Made by a program: the position numbers and the translations under genes
The notes under the pieces: model-generated
What the model saw: the letters and a program-made list of their open reading frames with translations, nothing else
What the model was told of the DNA's origin: nothing
Database searches by the model: none
Assembly (NCBI GenBank): GCA_937870915.1
Contig: CALMZQ010000221.1
Span: 1 to 64,000, forward strand
Direction of reading: 5' to 3'
DNA from: an uncultured Ignavibacteria bacterium
GTDB taxonomy: Bacteria; Bacteroidota; Ignavibacteria; Kapaibacteriales; Kapaibacteriaceae
DNA length: 64,000 nucleotides
In this document: in pieces, positions 17,842-27,918 of the stretch
Layout of the letters: each line of letters opens with the position of its first letter
How positions within the stretch are numbered: the first letter of the stretch is position 1

Positions 17842-20800
17842 GTGTTCGAGGGTTCTAAACGAACATCTTTGACGGCTTTGGTTCTGGTGACATGCCTTTG
17901 CATGGTCGCCTTTTCCACGTCCGTTTTTGCCACATCCCGGCCCAATGCCGTGGGTGAGCCTCTGCATATGGCCTGTGTTCAGGCTGCATCGTGGACAATA
18001 TCCGCGTATATCTTGCCCCTTTTGCAGGATACGACCAAGCCGCCGGTAGTTATTGACCGATATGATTCGGGCGATCCAAACAATACAGACCTGCCGAGAT
18101 ACTACCCAACAACGACGATCAAGCGATATGGGACTAGTCCGGCTCAGCGCAGGGACAGAACGATCCCGATCCCGAAGGGGTATTCCTCGTTTGGATATGT
18201 AGACTCTCTGCTCGGTAGTGTAACCCTGCGCGAGATGCTCGATGGTGTAGATGTGGGGACGATGGTTCCGATCACGATGGAGGGCTACCTTGAACAGCAG
18301 CGTGAGGCAATGGCGCGAAAACTGCGTGATTCCTCACTTTTGGCCTACGAGATGAAGAAACCTATGTCTTCTGCAGAGCTTACAAAGCTTATCGATCAGG
18401 CCACAAACATTACAATCCCTCTGCCTCAGAACGCCATCTTCGGGATTTTCGGGAAACCAGAGGTATCCATCAACGTCAATGGCGAAGTGAATGTTCAGGC
18501 GGGCTGGCGGTGGGATACGCAGCGATTGGGAACAGCCTCGGTCCTTGGACAGACACAATCAGCCCCGATCTTCAACCAGAATATTCAGGTAAATGTTAGT
18601 GGTCGGATCGGCGACAAGTTCCGCATGAACGTAGACTGGAACACTCTCAATCAGTTTGAGTTCAACAATAGATTTAAGGTTGGCTACGAAGGTTATGATG
18701 ATGATATCATCAAGCGGGTTGAGTTTGGCAATGTGAACTTGGAGACACAAAGTACCCTCATCGGTGGGGGACAGACACTTTTTGGTGTCCGTGCAGACTT
18801 CCAGTTTGGCCCCCTCTACCTCAAGACGATTGCATCACAACGTCGCGGCGAACGCAAGGTCATCAATGCCCGGGGCGGTTCTGCTCGTCAAATGTTCACC
18901 GTGCGAGCCTATGATTACACACGCAACCACTTCTTCCTCGATACTGCATATCTGCCAATCTGGCGTGCTTACTTCCGATCCACAACGCCGGTTATTCCCC
19001 CAGAAGGGGCTCCATTAGTGGTTAAAGAGATTGAGGTATGGGAGTCAACCACGGATTTGCGCGAAGTACAAGCTAACGAGGCAATTGCTATCGCAGATCT
19101 AGCACCCATTCGTGCTCTGCAAGGGGAAACATATCCGGTATCTGTCAAGAGTCAGGAGATCAAGGCCGGTACAATCGAGCGTGGTAGATTCACGCGCCTC
19201 GACAACAAACGTTACGAAATCGACTATAACCTTGGTACTCTAACCATCCTGAATCTTCGGACCGATCGGTTTTATGCCGTAGGATATCGCACAGAAGGTC
19301 CAACCACGGACAACAGGGATGACTTCTATCATGGCACGTTGACAAATACAGTGAATGAGAAGGATACACTGATCCTGAAGCTCATCGCCCGTCCGCAGAT
19401 GCAACCCGGATTCAAGCTTCTCTGGAAACGGTTGATGAAGAACATCTACAACATTGGCGTTGCCAACGTAAACCCACAGGACGCAAAGATCGGTATGTGG
19501 TATTACCGATCTACGAACGACTCCACTGATGTTCTCGAAGGGGCTCCCGATAAGATCCCAACGATCTTCCGCATCGATCAGGTCAACAATGGAACGGGTG
19601 CCGCTCCGCCTGACGGTGTGTTTGACGCACGCCCACCGGTCTTCAACTCTCAACGTGGTGAGGTTACGTTCCCAAGTCTAGAGCCATTTAGGGAAGGTAT
19701 TCGCGAATATTTTGCCTCAAAGGGAAATGCGCAGCTCGCCGAGCAGTATGTCTTTAATGAAGTTTATGACACAACAGATGCAGCAGCCCGACTCGTAACG
19801 GCAAAGGACCGATTCTTGTTAGTTGGTGAAGCTGCCGGTACGGCAACCGGCAATCGCATTCCACTGGCATATCAACTCGCTCCGGGTAGTGTACGCGTTA
19901 CTCTGGACGGTGCTCCGCTCCGTGAGGGCGTAGATTATACCGTTGACTACTATACCGGAACGATGTCGCTTCTGAATGCTCGCGCCTCACTGCCGAATGC
20001 CAATTTGAATATTGAATACGAGCAAAACGACATCTTCAATCTCACAACGAGAACGTTGCTCGGTATGCGTGCTGATATGGTTCTGTTCAACAAACGTCGG
20101 ATGAACGGATCTATCGGCATGACGATGATGAACTACGATCAAGCTGCGATCGTAGACCGTGTTATGCCGGGCCAAGAGCCAAACTCGAACTTCATGATGG
20201 GATTCGATGCAAAATTCAATGCAGAACTGCCGTGGTTAACACGGGCTCTTGATGCATTACCGGGCCTAGATACAAAGGAAAAGTCAACGTGGACGTTTAC
20301 GGGTGAATGGGCAATGGTTTCTCCCACACCGAACAAACGGACTTCCACTGTTGCCAGTGATGCAGGCAAGGCCGTTGCCTATGTTGATGACTTCGAAAGT
20401 GCTCGCCGATATCTATCGTTCGGTCTTACTCCTACAGTTTGGCAACATTCATCTCCTTCTAAAGATGAAACACTGTGGGATCATGACACAAATGCAGTGA
20501 AGTTCAAAGGCAAGACCTTCTGGTACCAGAAATTCGTTCCCGATGTGCCACAGGCAGATGTCTACCCTAATCGTGCTCGTGCGCAAGGTAGGAACAACAT
20601 CAATCCTATCAGATTGGTGTTTGAACCTCGCGAACGTGGGATCTACAATCCCAATCCGGAGTTCCTTGATCCAAAGAATCCACGTTGGAATGATGCAGAT
20701 TCGCTTGCTGTGAGGGCATTCACGCAGAGCTATATCGAACAGAATCGACCAAAGATCTGGGGCGGTATGCTCAGGTTGCTCTCTCCATTCAATACGAACT

Positions 20801-23800
20801 TTGACAACGATAACATCGACTACATCGAGATCATGATGAAGATCGATGCCTATGAACAAGGCTCTCGAATGTTCATCGATCTCGGTCAGATCAGTGAAGA
20901 TATCATTCCCAATCAGCGCCTCAACACTGAAGACAATCCCCCTGCAAACAACCTCATTGATGTAGGTGAAGACAGAGGTATCGATACCCTTGCCAATGAT
21001 CGAGAGAAGGTCGTCTATCCAGATCCACTCAATCGAGAATCCGACCCAGCGCGGGATGACTATTCATTTGACTTTAACGCAGACCGTCAAAATCAGAATG
21101 AGTCTCAGTTTGTTCAATACAACAACTTTGAAGGAAACTCCACGCAGTCGGAACTTGGACAGTTCCCGGACACTGAGATCCTCAATAAAAACAACGGTCA
21201 GACAATCTCTCTTGATAACAGCTATTTCCGCTACGAAGTCCAACTCAACCCTAATCCATCCACAAATCCCCAGATAGTAGGGGGCAATCCTGCTGCCGGG
21301 TGGTATCTCTTCCGTATCCCAGTCAGACGTCCGGATACCGTGGTAGGTAACCCGCTCTTTACAAACATCCAATACGCGCGCGTCCACTTCCAAGGTGGCA
21401 CGGTAAAGGTCTCCATCGCTGACTGGGGTGTTGTTGGTTCGTATTGGCTGCGCAATCACCAGTTTCAGCCAAATGTTTCATCCAATGACTCTGTACTCCA
21501 AGTAGCATACGTGAACCGTGAGGAAAACCAGAGCGCACCAGACTTCTATACAATGCCGCCGGGTGTTCAACCACCCCAACAACTTCAGAATCCGGATCCG
21601 TACCAACAGCTCTATCTCAATGAACAGTCCTTGGTGATCAAGGCTCGAAATCTTCGTTATGGTGAAGAACGATTTGCTGCGCGGATATTTCGGCCGTGGG
21701 ATCTTTTCTATTACAAAGAAGTTGCCTTCTTCATCTATGGCGACAATACGATGCCAAGTAGCGTCACCGAAGGCTCAACGCCACCTGCATACGCATTTGT
21801 GCGCTACGGTGTGGACTCTGCGAACTATTACGAATACAGGCGCCCCTTACTTCGCGGATGGCAGGATCTTCGGATCAAGATCTCCGACCTAACAGCTATC
21901 AAGGAACGCAGGGACCAAAGCAGAACAAATGACAGACAGGAGTTCTCTGTTCCGGGAGACCCGCAAGGGACCTTTGCGATCAAGGGTAATCCGATCATGA
22001 CGCGTGTTACCTTCTTTGGTTTTGGTATCGCTAATCCGGCGGAGAGGTATCCGAACGAGCTTTCAACAACCATGTGGGTGGATGAACTCCGTGTGGTTGA
22101 TCCTACCAATGACAATGACTGGGCAGGTCTTGCAAGCACCACATTAAAGCTTGCCGATGTTGGAGATATCACAGCGTCGATCAATCATACTACTCCCAAC
22201 TATCACCGACTCGAAGACAGATTTGGCAATCGTTTGCAAGCAACGGCCTGGAATGCAACTGTTCAGCTTGGCCTGGAGAAATTTCTTCCGAAAGAACTGA
22301 AAGAGACCCGGATCCCCGTGACGTATACGCACACGGAGCTGGCGGAGACGCCGAAATATCAGGCGCAGAATGATGTGGAATTGGACGCAGCCGCGGCTGC
22401 AGCTGCGCAGGACACGTTGGATAAGGGTGGTACTGCAGAGGCAGCTGCGCAGGCATCGGATAATGTGAAAACACGGTCGCAGCGTGTTCGCGTACAAGAT
22501 CAATGGGCTCTTACCGGATTGCGACTTGGCATTCCTACTAAGGCTTGGTATGTGGATGACACGTTCAACAAACTCACGTTCAACTTTGCCTATGCTCAAG
22601 AGTTTGAACGGTCGCAGGTTGTTCAACAACGTTTTGATTGGCGCTGGCGATTGCGGATCGACTATGCTGTGACACTCCCGGCTAAATACGATGTAAGTCC
22701 CCTCAAATTTCTAGCCGAAGTATGGGGCCTAAAGGCGTACAAGGACATGAAGATCAATTTCCTTCCGCAGACAATTACCGCAAACCTGGGGATGACCAGA
22801 GCCCGGACAACGGAACAGTCGAGATTCCTCCTGCAACCAAGCCCTATCATCCGCGAGTTTGTGGCGGAAAAGACGTTCGGCTTTAATTGGCGTGTTGTTG
22901 AAAATGGTTTCCTTAGTCCGGTGATCGACTATAAGGTTATCTCCTCTTCTACAATGGTGCCACTGGAACTTGATGAGAACGGTCGCCAGCGTACGGGTAG
23001 TCAGATCGCAGATCAGATGTTCTTTAACAATGGCCAGCTATTCAACTTCGGGCCGGATAATAACTTTGGTCAGACCATCACGCTCTCATTCAGACCAAAG
23101 TTCCCCGATATCTTCGGACTCAATAGGCTGTTAGAGACCACGGGTTCGTACAATGTGGTCTATGGCATCTTTGACCCGCTACAGCCCGATCCGGCGCAAC
23201 GTGATGTAGTTCGTACGGCTCGCTATACATCCAATTTCCGGTTGAGTCCGGTGTTCCGCTGGCGTCAATTCGGTGCAGAGATCTTTGGCCCTTCAACAAA
23301 GGGATCTGGTAATATCGGTACCATCCTGCAGGACATATTCTTCGGATTTGAAAATTTCACCTTTACATTCAACCAGACGAACACGGCACTGAATAACGGT
23401 GTCTTGGGGGGAAGCGGAATCACCAATCTTTGGGCCCGATCGCTGACATTCCGCGATAACGATCCTATGTGGGGTCCGAGCACCCCGTATCAATTGGGTC
23501 TAATCTCCAACCCTCACGGCTCATTGAACCTCACGGGCAGTTCGGCATTTCCGTTCTTCAAATTCGAGACCACCGAAGGTGTCCGTCCCTCTAATGCCGT
23601 GATGGTGGACGATTACACACAACGGTCAACATTCCAGTTCCAAACAAACCGTCCGCTTTGGCCAGGCGCTACGCTCGATCTTAACATGCGCACGGATGTT
23701 GGATATAGTCGTAATCAGCGCGTTGTGACAGATGCGGCCGGCATTCCAACGTTCACAAACATTAACAAACGTCAGACACTTGAGCGCAGCTTCATCAGTT

Positions 23801-24651
23801 TCCCGGACATGCCGTTCGGGTTGTTTAACGACAATGTTGAGAATGTGATCACGATTTATAATGAGCGCAAGGCCGTGATCGAGGCAGACCCAGATACCGT
23901 TGGACGGAACGCTAGACTTCTCGAGGCTCTTGCTACATCGTTCCGAGAAGGGTTTGAATCCTTGGATTTCATCTCTGGAGAGATAGGGCGGATACTTCCA
24001 GCTATCAACTGGACATTGAGGTGGGACGGCATCGAAAAGATTGCACCATTCCGAGGGATCGCACAACGGATCTTCCTTGAACATGCCTATCAATCCATGT
24101 ACACCGAGAATGCTCGTATCAATGACAATGGCCGTGTTATTGAAGTCCAGCAGATCAAATCCGGCTTTACACCACTCATAGGACTTAATCTCTCATTTGA
24201 CGAGCGCAAGCTCAATGGACTCCTCACTGCAACCGGTCGATACAGCGTAACAACAACGCACGGTCTGAACGCTTCGGCTCGAAGCGTGATCTCACGTGAA
24301 ACATCCCATGAGATTCAGATCCAAGCCTCATATCTCAGAAGGGGCGTGTCCTTGAAGATCTTGGGACTCGATCTCCAGAATGACATGGAGTTTACCTTTA
24401 ACACGCAGATTCGACGGAATCTCCGCTCACAATATGACGTGACGGACTTCAAGGGGGCTGATGGTTCCCTCGTAGACGGTACCACACAGATCATCATTGA
24501 GCCCCGTGCCCGATATACCATCAGCAACAGAGTAACCGCTTCTGCCTTCTTCAGATACGAAGGAAATTTCAGCGAAGGTGCTGCAAATCCGGGCTTTAGT
24601 ACAACTCAGGTTGGACTTGATATCCGTCTGTCCATCTCTGGTGGCCGATAG
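17842..24651 (+). CDS. sprA: T9SS outer-membrane translocon SprA
   Basis: 2269-aa protein, the size and layout of SprA (Sov), the giant beta-barrel that forms the type IX secretion pore in the outer membrane. A signal-like hydrophobic segment lies at about residues 10-30. Characteristic stretches include SINVNGEVNVQAGWRWDTQ, FNQNIQVNVSGRIGDKFRMN and VRVTLDGAPLREGVDYTVDY, followed by long barrel regions rich in Tyr, Arg and Asn. An Ala-rich insert (about residues 1515-1550) is probably a flexible loop. The start is GTG at 17842, with AGGTGAG at a suitable distance. It anchors the interpretation that CTD-bearing proteins in this window are T9SS cargo. Confidence 0.93.
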   Translation: MFEGSKRTSLTALVLVTCLCMVAFSTSVFATSRPNAVGEPLHMACVQAASWTISAYILPLLQDTTKPPVVIDRYDSGDPNNTDLPRYYPTTTIKRYGTSPAQRRDRTIPIPKGYSSFGYVDSLLGSVTLREMLDGVDVGTMVPITMEGYLEQQREAMARKLRDSSLLAYEMKKPMSSAELTKLIDQATNITIPLPQNAIFGIFGKPEVSINVNGEVNVQAGWRWDTQRLGTASVLGQTQSAPIFNQNIQVNVSGRIGDKFRMNVDWNTLNQFEFNNRFKVGYEGYDDDIIKRVEFGNVNLETQSTLIGGGQTLFGVRADFQFGPLYLKTIASQRRGERKVINARGGSARQMFTVRAYDYTRNHFFLDTAYLPIWRAYFRSTTPVIPPEGAPLVVKEIEVWESTTDLREVQANEAIAIADLAPIRALQGETYPVSVKSQEIKAGTIERGRFTRLDNKRYEIDYNLGTLTILNLRTDRFYAVGYRTEGPTTDNRDDFYHGTLTNTVNEKDTLILKLIARPQMQPGFKLLWKRLMKNIYNIGVANVNPQDAKIGMWYYRSTNDSTDVLEGAPDKIPTIFRIDQVNNGTGAAPPDGVFDARPPVFNSQRGEVTFPSLEPFREGIREYFASKGNAQLAEQYVFNEVYDTTDAAARLVTAKDRFLLVGEAAGTATGNRIPLAYQLAPGSVRVTLDGAPLREGVDYTVDYYTGTMSLLNARASLPNANLNIEYEQNDIFNLTTRTLLGMRADMVLFNKRRMNGSIGMTMMNYDQAAIVDRVMPGQEPNSNFMMGFDAKFNAELPWLTRALDALPGLDTKEKSTWTFTGEWAMVSPTPNKRTSTVASDAGKAVAYVDDFESARRYLSFGLTPTVWQHSSPSKDETLWDHDTNAVKFKGKTFWYQKFVPDVPQADVYPNRARAQGRNNINPIRLVFEPRERGIYNPNPEFLDPKNPRWNDADSLAVRAFTQSYIEQNRPKIWGGMLRLLSPFNTNFDNDNIDYIEIMMKIDAYEQGSRMFIDLGQISEDIIPNQRLNTEDNPPANNLIDVGEDRGIDTLANDREKVVYPDPLNRESDPARDDYSFDFNADRQNQNESQFVQYNNFEGNSTQSELGQFPDTEILNKNNGQTISLDNSYFRYEVQLNPNPSTNPQIVGGNPAAGWYLFRIPVRRPDTVVGNPLFTNIQYARVHFQGGTVKVSIADWGVVGSYWLRNHQFQPNVSSNDSVLQVAYVNREENQSAPDFYTMPPGVQPPQQLQNPDPYQQLYLNEQSLVIKARNLRYGEERFAARIFRPWDLFYYKEVAFFIYGDNTMPSSVTEGSTPPAYAFVRYGVDSANYYEYRRPLLRGWQDLRIKISDLTAIKERRDQSRTNDRQEFSVPGDPQGTFAIKGNPIMTRVTFFGFGIANPAERYPNELSTTMWVDELRVVDPTNDNDWAGLASTTLKLADVGDITASINHTTPNYHRLEDRFGNRLQATAWNATVQLGLEKFLPKELKETRIPVTYTHTELAETPKYQAQNDVELDAAAAAAAQDTLDKGGTAEAAAQASDNVKTRSQRVRVQDQWALTGLRLGIPTKAWYVDDTFNKLTFNFAYAQEFERSQVVQQRFDWRWRLRIDYAVTLPAKYDVSPLKFLAEVWGLKAYKDMKINFLPQTITANLGMTRARTTEQSRFLLQPSPIIREFVAEKTFGFNWRVVENGFLSPVIDYKVISSSTMVPLELDENGRQRTGSQIADQMFFNNGQLFNFGPDNNFGQTITLSFRPKFPDIFGLNRLLETTGSYNVVYGIFDPLQPDPAQRDVVRTARYTSNFRLSPVFRWRQFGAEIFGPSTKGSGNIGTILQDIFFGFENFTFTFNQTNTALNNGVLGGSGITNLWARSLTFRDNDPMWGPSTPYQLGLISNPHGSLNLTGSSAFPFFKFETTEGVRPSNAVMVDDYTQRSTFQFQTNRPLWPGATLDLNMRTDVGYSRNQRVVTDAAGIPTFTNINKRQTLERSFISFPDMPFGLFNDNVENVITIYNERKAVIEADPDTVGRNARLLEALATSFREGFESLDFISGEIGRILPAINWTLRWDGIEKIAPFRGIAQRIFLEHAYQSMYTENARINDNGRVIEVQQIKSGFTPLIGLNLSFDERKLNGLLTATGRYSVTTTHGLNASARSVISRETSHEIQIQASYLRRGVSLKILGLDLQNDMEFTFNTQIRRNLRSQYDVTDFKGADGSLVDGTTQIIIEPRARYTISNRVTASAFFRYEGNFSEGAANPGFSTTQVGLDIRLSISGGR

Positions 24652-24709
24652 CGTGGAACGCCCATGAAACATAGGTTTCCCGGAGACGAGGTGGGTTCGT
24701 ACCTTTGTA

Positions 24710-24717
24710 ACCCCGAC
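24710..24717 (+). promoter_or_regulatory. Possible -7 element ahead of parA
   Basis: TACCTTTG matches TAnnTTTG about 63 bases before the parA ATG, but no TTTG lies 19-21 bases upstream. A small hairpin, CTCGA-gaact-TCGAG, lies just downstream (about 24717-24731). It is plausible but weaker than the rpmG and infC promoters. Confidence 0.35.
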
Positions 24718-24779
24718 TCGAGAACTTCGAGCGGAAACATCACCACTCACGTAGCAGCGTCGAGGGAGTCCGAATAGAC

Positions 24780-25568
24780 ATGGGTAAGATCATCGCGGTC
24801 GCCAATCAAAAAGGCGGAGTAGGGAAGACAACAACGGCCGTTAACCTAGCGGCCTCATTGGCTGCTGCAGAGCAAAAGACACTCCTTGTAGACATAGACC
24901 CTCAGGCAAACGCATCACACGGTTACGGCGTAGAGACAGCTCAACTCGATCGAACCATTTACGAAGTGCTTGTGAATGGACTCTCGATCAACAGCGTTGT
25001 TGTGAAAACACAAATGCCGTTTCTCGATCTCGTTCCATCGCACATCAACCTCGTAGGCGCAGAGATCGAATTGGTTGAAGTGCCTCATCGAGAGCACCTG
25101 CTCAAAAAGGTGTTGGATACGATCAAGGATCAGTATGACTTCATCGTTATCGACTGTCCACCGTCACTCGGACTTCTTACGTTGAATTCGCTCACAGCCG
25201 CGGACTCTGTACTCGTTCCGGTGCAATGTGAGTTCTATGCACTTGAAGGTCTCGGACAGCTTCTCAACACGATTTCGATCGTGCGCCGTACAACAAATCC
25301 GCAACTTGAAATCGAAGGCGTCTTGCTGACGATGTATGACTCGCGTCTACGCCTCTCCAATCAAGTGGTTGACGAAGTTCGCAGGCACTTTGAAGACAAG
25401 GCATGTAGAACGGTTATTTCCCGCAACGTCAGACTCTCAGAGGCTCCAAGCCACGGAAAGCCGGCTTTGCTCTACGATGCATCGAGTATCGGTGCACAGA
25501 ACTATCTCGAGCTCGCAACGGAGATCCTCACAAAAAATGGTGTGATCCCCGGGGCCGTGGCAGAATAA
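24780..25568 (+). CDS. parA: Chromosome partitioning ATPase ParA (Soj)
   Basis: 262-aa deviant-Walker ATPase with KGGVGKTT at about residues 11-18, DIDPQANAS (Walker A') and [15 protein letters not shown] (Walker B). ParA forms a nucleoid-bound gradient that moves ParB-parS complexes. It has no N-terminal HTH, so it is the chromosomal (type Ib/Soj) form. The ATG follows GAGGGAG. It is followed by parB after 15 bases. Confidence 0.95.
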   Translation: MGKIIAVANQKGGVGKTTTAVNLAASLAAAEQKTLLVDIDPQANASHGYGVETAQLDRTIYEVLVNGLSINSVVVKTQMPFLDLVPSHINLVGAEIELVEVPHREHLLKKVLDTIKDQYDFIVIDCPPSLGLLTLNSLTAADSVLVPVQCEFYALEGLGQLLNTISIVRRTTNPQLEIEGVLLTMYDSRLRLSNQVVDEVRRHFEDKACRTVISRNVRLSEAPSHGKPALLYDASSIGAQNYLELATEILTKNGVIPGAVAE

Positions 25569-25583
25569 CAAAAGGACCACAGC

Positions 25584-26552
25584 GTGAAGCAAGGGTTAGG
25601 ACTAGGTAAGGGCATCGGAGCACTCATTCCCAAAGAGCTTCTCAGAGCCGAATCAACAGCACAACAGCCCCTTTCCGACACTTCGGAAGAGGTCCTTGGC
25701 GTTGCACTGATCGATATCGAGAGGATCAGCACGAATCCCGTGCAGCCCCGTCACCATTTTGATGAGGGGGCTCTCCAGGAACTCGCTCAATCTATCGCCG
25801 TTCATGGCGTGATAACACCCATCACCGTACGACCACACTTTGACGGATACGAGCTCATCAGCGGAGAACGTCGTTTGCGTGCCTCTAAGATGGCAGGACT
25901 TACGTCCATACCTGCCTACGTGATGAATGTAGGTTCAGATGGACAAATGTTGGAGATCGCCCTCGTAGAAAACCTCCAACGCGAAGACCTTAATCCGCTA
26001 GAGGTTGCACTTGGCTATCAACGTTTGATTGAAGAATGTAACCTGCGCCAAGATGATGTAGCCGTGAAGGTCGGAAAGGATCGGAGTACTGTTGCTAACT
26101 TCCTTCGACTCCTCAAGCTCCCGCCCGACGCTCAGTCTGCCCTTCGAACGCGGCGGATCACAATGGGGCATGCACGAGCGCTCCTCGCACTGTCCTCCGA
26201 TCACTTGCAACTCGTGGTCCTACGTGAGATTATAAAGCGAGAACTCTCTGTCAGGAAAACCGAGGCCCTCGTAAAGGATCTCGAACTCGGCCGGAAGGAA
26301 CTGATCAAAGGCGGGGAGATTAAGTCCACGGCAACGCCGAACAGTGGCGTACGTTCAATCGACAAGAACGGTCCATCCAATTCAGTATCTGAGATCGAAA
26401 ACTCCCTCCGTCACCTCTTCGCCACCCAGGTCCGGGTTCGCATGAAGGCCGATGATTCTGGCTCGGTAGAGATTGAATTTTACTCTCTTGAGGAACTCGA
26501 GCGATTGCTCGAGTTGATGCTGTCCATGAATGATCAGGGCAATTCCAGATGA
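25584..26552 (+). CDS. parB: Chromosome partitioning protein ParB (Spo0J)
   Basis: 322-aa parS-binding CTPase. The N-terminus KQGLGLGKGIGALIP is the ParA-interacting tail, the CTP-binding motif GERRLRASKMAG follows, then the HTH region (LRQDDVAVKVGKDRSTVANFL) and a C-terminal dimerisation domain. The start is GTG at 25584, preceded by AAAGGAC. It overlaps the next gene by 4 bp, tying segregation genes to an operon that continues into T9SS and signalling genes. I did not find a recognisable parS (TGTTTCACGTGAAACA) in the window. Confidence 0.95.
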   Translation: MKQGLGLGKGIGALIPKELLRAESTAQQPLSDTSEEVLGVALIDIERISTNPVQPRHHFDEGALQELAQSIAVHGVITPITVRPHFDGYELISGERRLRASKMAGLTSIPAYVMNVGSDGQMLEIALVENLQREDLNPLEVALGYQRLIEECNLRQDDVAVKVGKDRSTVANFLRLLKLPPDAQSALRTRRITMGHARALLALSSDHLQLVVLREIIKRELSVRKTEALVKDLELGRKELIKGGEIKSTATPNSGVRSIDKNGPSNSVSEIENSLRHLFATQVRVRMKADDSGSVEIEFYSLEELERLLELMLSMNDQGNSR

Positions 26553-26974
26553 CTGCCACCATCGTACATCATACCGACTACCGTGTGCGTTACAGTGACA
26601 CGGACAAGATGGGTGTGGTGTATTATGGAAATTACATGAGGCTCTTTGAGATCGGGAGGACAGAATTGCTTCGTTCAGCCGGTCTGCCATACGCAGAGCT
26701 CGAAGCAGATGGCTACCTTATGCCGGTTCTAGAAGCACATGCTCAGTATATGCTGCCGGCACGATACGATGATATAGTGACGATCGAGACCAGGTATACC
26801 ATGGAGCACTCTCCGGTGTTGATGCTACAATATGAACTTCGCAGGGGAGTGGACACACTCGCCAGCGGCTGGACACGTCACAGTTTTGTATCGGCCACCG
26901 AGTTCAAACCCGTGCGGCCGCCGCGACGTTTTTTCGATGCTATGGCATCGTATAACCAATCTCCCGGCGCATGA
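26549..26974 (+). CDS. YbgC/FadM-type acyl-CoA thioesterase
   Basis: 141-aa single hotdog-fold enzyme of the 4-hydroxybenzoyl-CoA thioesterase group. The motif YSDTDKMGVVYYGNYMRLFE contains the catalytic Asp (DTDKMGVVYYGNY) typical of YbgC. Members hydrolyse acyl-CoAs; the physiological substrate cannot be read from sequence. It overlaps parB and porQ by 4 bp each, so it is translated within the same operon. Confidence 0.88.
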   Translation: MTATIVHHTDYRVRYSDTDKMGVVYYGNYMRLFEIGRTELLRSAGLPYAELEADGYLMPVLEAHAQYMLPARYDDIVTIETRYTMEHSPVLMLQYELRRGVDTLASGWTRHSFVSATEFKPVRPPRRFFDAMASYNQSPGA

Positions 26975-27918
26975 AGTTCAAACGTATCATCCTCGTATTC
27001 GCCATCGTGTTCACACCTGTATTTGTGTACGCGCAAGAGGCCACGATCTTCCCCTTCCTACGTGGTATGATGAGCGCTCGTATGGCCGGGCTAGGGGGCT
27101 CAACAGTCGCTATGCCGAATGATCCGCACAACGTTGTGCTCAACCCCGCGGTTTTGCCAACACTAGAACAACGGAGAGTTGCCGGTACATTCATCAAACA
27201 TGTTCTCGACATCAACGCCGGGTATGCCACGTATAATCAAGAATTGGAAGATCTCGGCACATTTGCCGTTACTGCGTCATTCACGAGTTATGGATCATTC
27301 GATCGTGCCGACCAACTCGGGACTGTATCTGGAACCTTTGGTGCCAGTGACGTTGTTTTCGGTGTGTCGTTCGCACGCGAACTTGATACTCTCATCACGT
27401 ACGGAGTAACAGCTAAGGTCTTGCATTCTTCGCTCGATGATATGGCCTCTACGGCTCTGGCGCTAGATGCCGGACTCCTTTTTCGTTTCCCGGCCCAGCG
27501 AACGAACTTGGGAGTAAGCATCCTCAATGTTGGCGGTCAACTGTCAACGTATGATGGAACACACGATGTTCTGCCCCTTGACATGAGGCTTGGAGTGAAC
27601 CACCGTCTACGCGGACTTCCATTATTGGTGAATCTCTCCTTGAATCACCTCACAGACGATGTAGCGTCATTCTTCGATAGATTCTTGAACTTCTCCATTG
27701 GTGGAGAATTGTATCTCGGTAAGGTTGTCCAAGTTCGCGTTGGCTATGACAATTCAACACGAAACACAAGTGGTGTGAACGTGGCAACTCAGCTCACTGG
27801 ACTGAGCGCCGGTATTGGACTCGACCTTCCAGCTCTTGACTTTGATTACGCATTGAGCTCATTAGGCGCATCTGCATTACTACATCGCGTAAGTGTGGCC
27901 GTGAGGATAGACGGATAA
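26971..27918 (+). CDS. porQ: T9SS outer-membrane protein, PorQ/PorV family
   Basis: 315-aa outer-membrane barrel of the PorV/FadL-like family. A signal peptide (MKFKRIILVFAIVFTPVFVYA) is followed by SARMAGLGGSTVAMPNDPHNVVLNPAVL, the PorQ/PorV N-terminal hallmark, and by GTFGASDVVFGVSFARELD, closer to PorQ than PorV. In P. gingivalis PorQ is needed for normal T9SS function or cargo surface attachment. The PorQ/PorV distinction is inferred. It overlaps its neighbours on both sides (4 bp and 1 bp). Confidence 0.78.
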   Translation: MKFKRIILVFAIVFTPVFVYAQEATIFPFLRGMMSARMAGLGGSTVAMPNDPHNVVLNPAVLPTLEQRRVAGTFIKHVLDINAGYATYNQELEDLGTFAVTASFTSYGSFDRADQLGTVSGTFGASDVVFGVSFARELDTLITYGVTAKVLHSSLDDMASTALALDAGLLFRFPAQRTNLGVSILNVGGQLSTYDGTHDVLPLDMRLGVNHRLRGLPLLVNLSLNHLTDDVASFFDRFLNFSIGGELYLGKVVQVRVGYDNSTRNTSGVNVATQLTGLSAGIGLDLPALDFDYALSSLGASALLHRVSVAVRIDG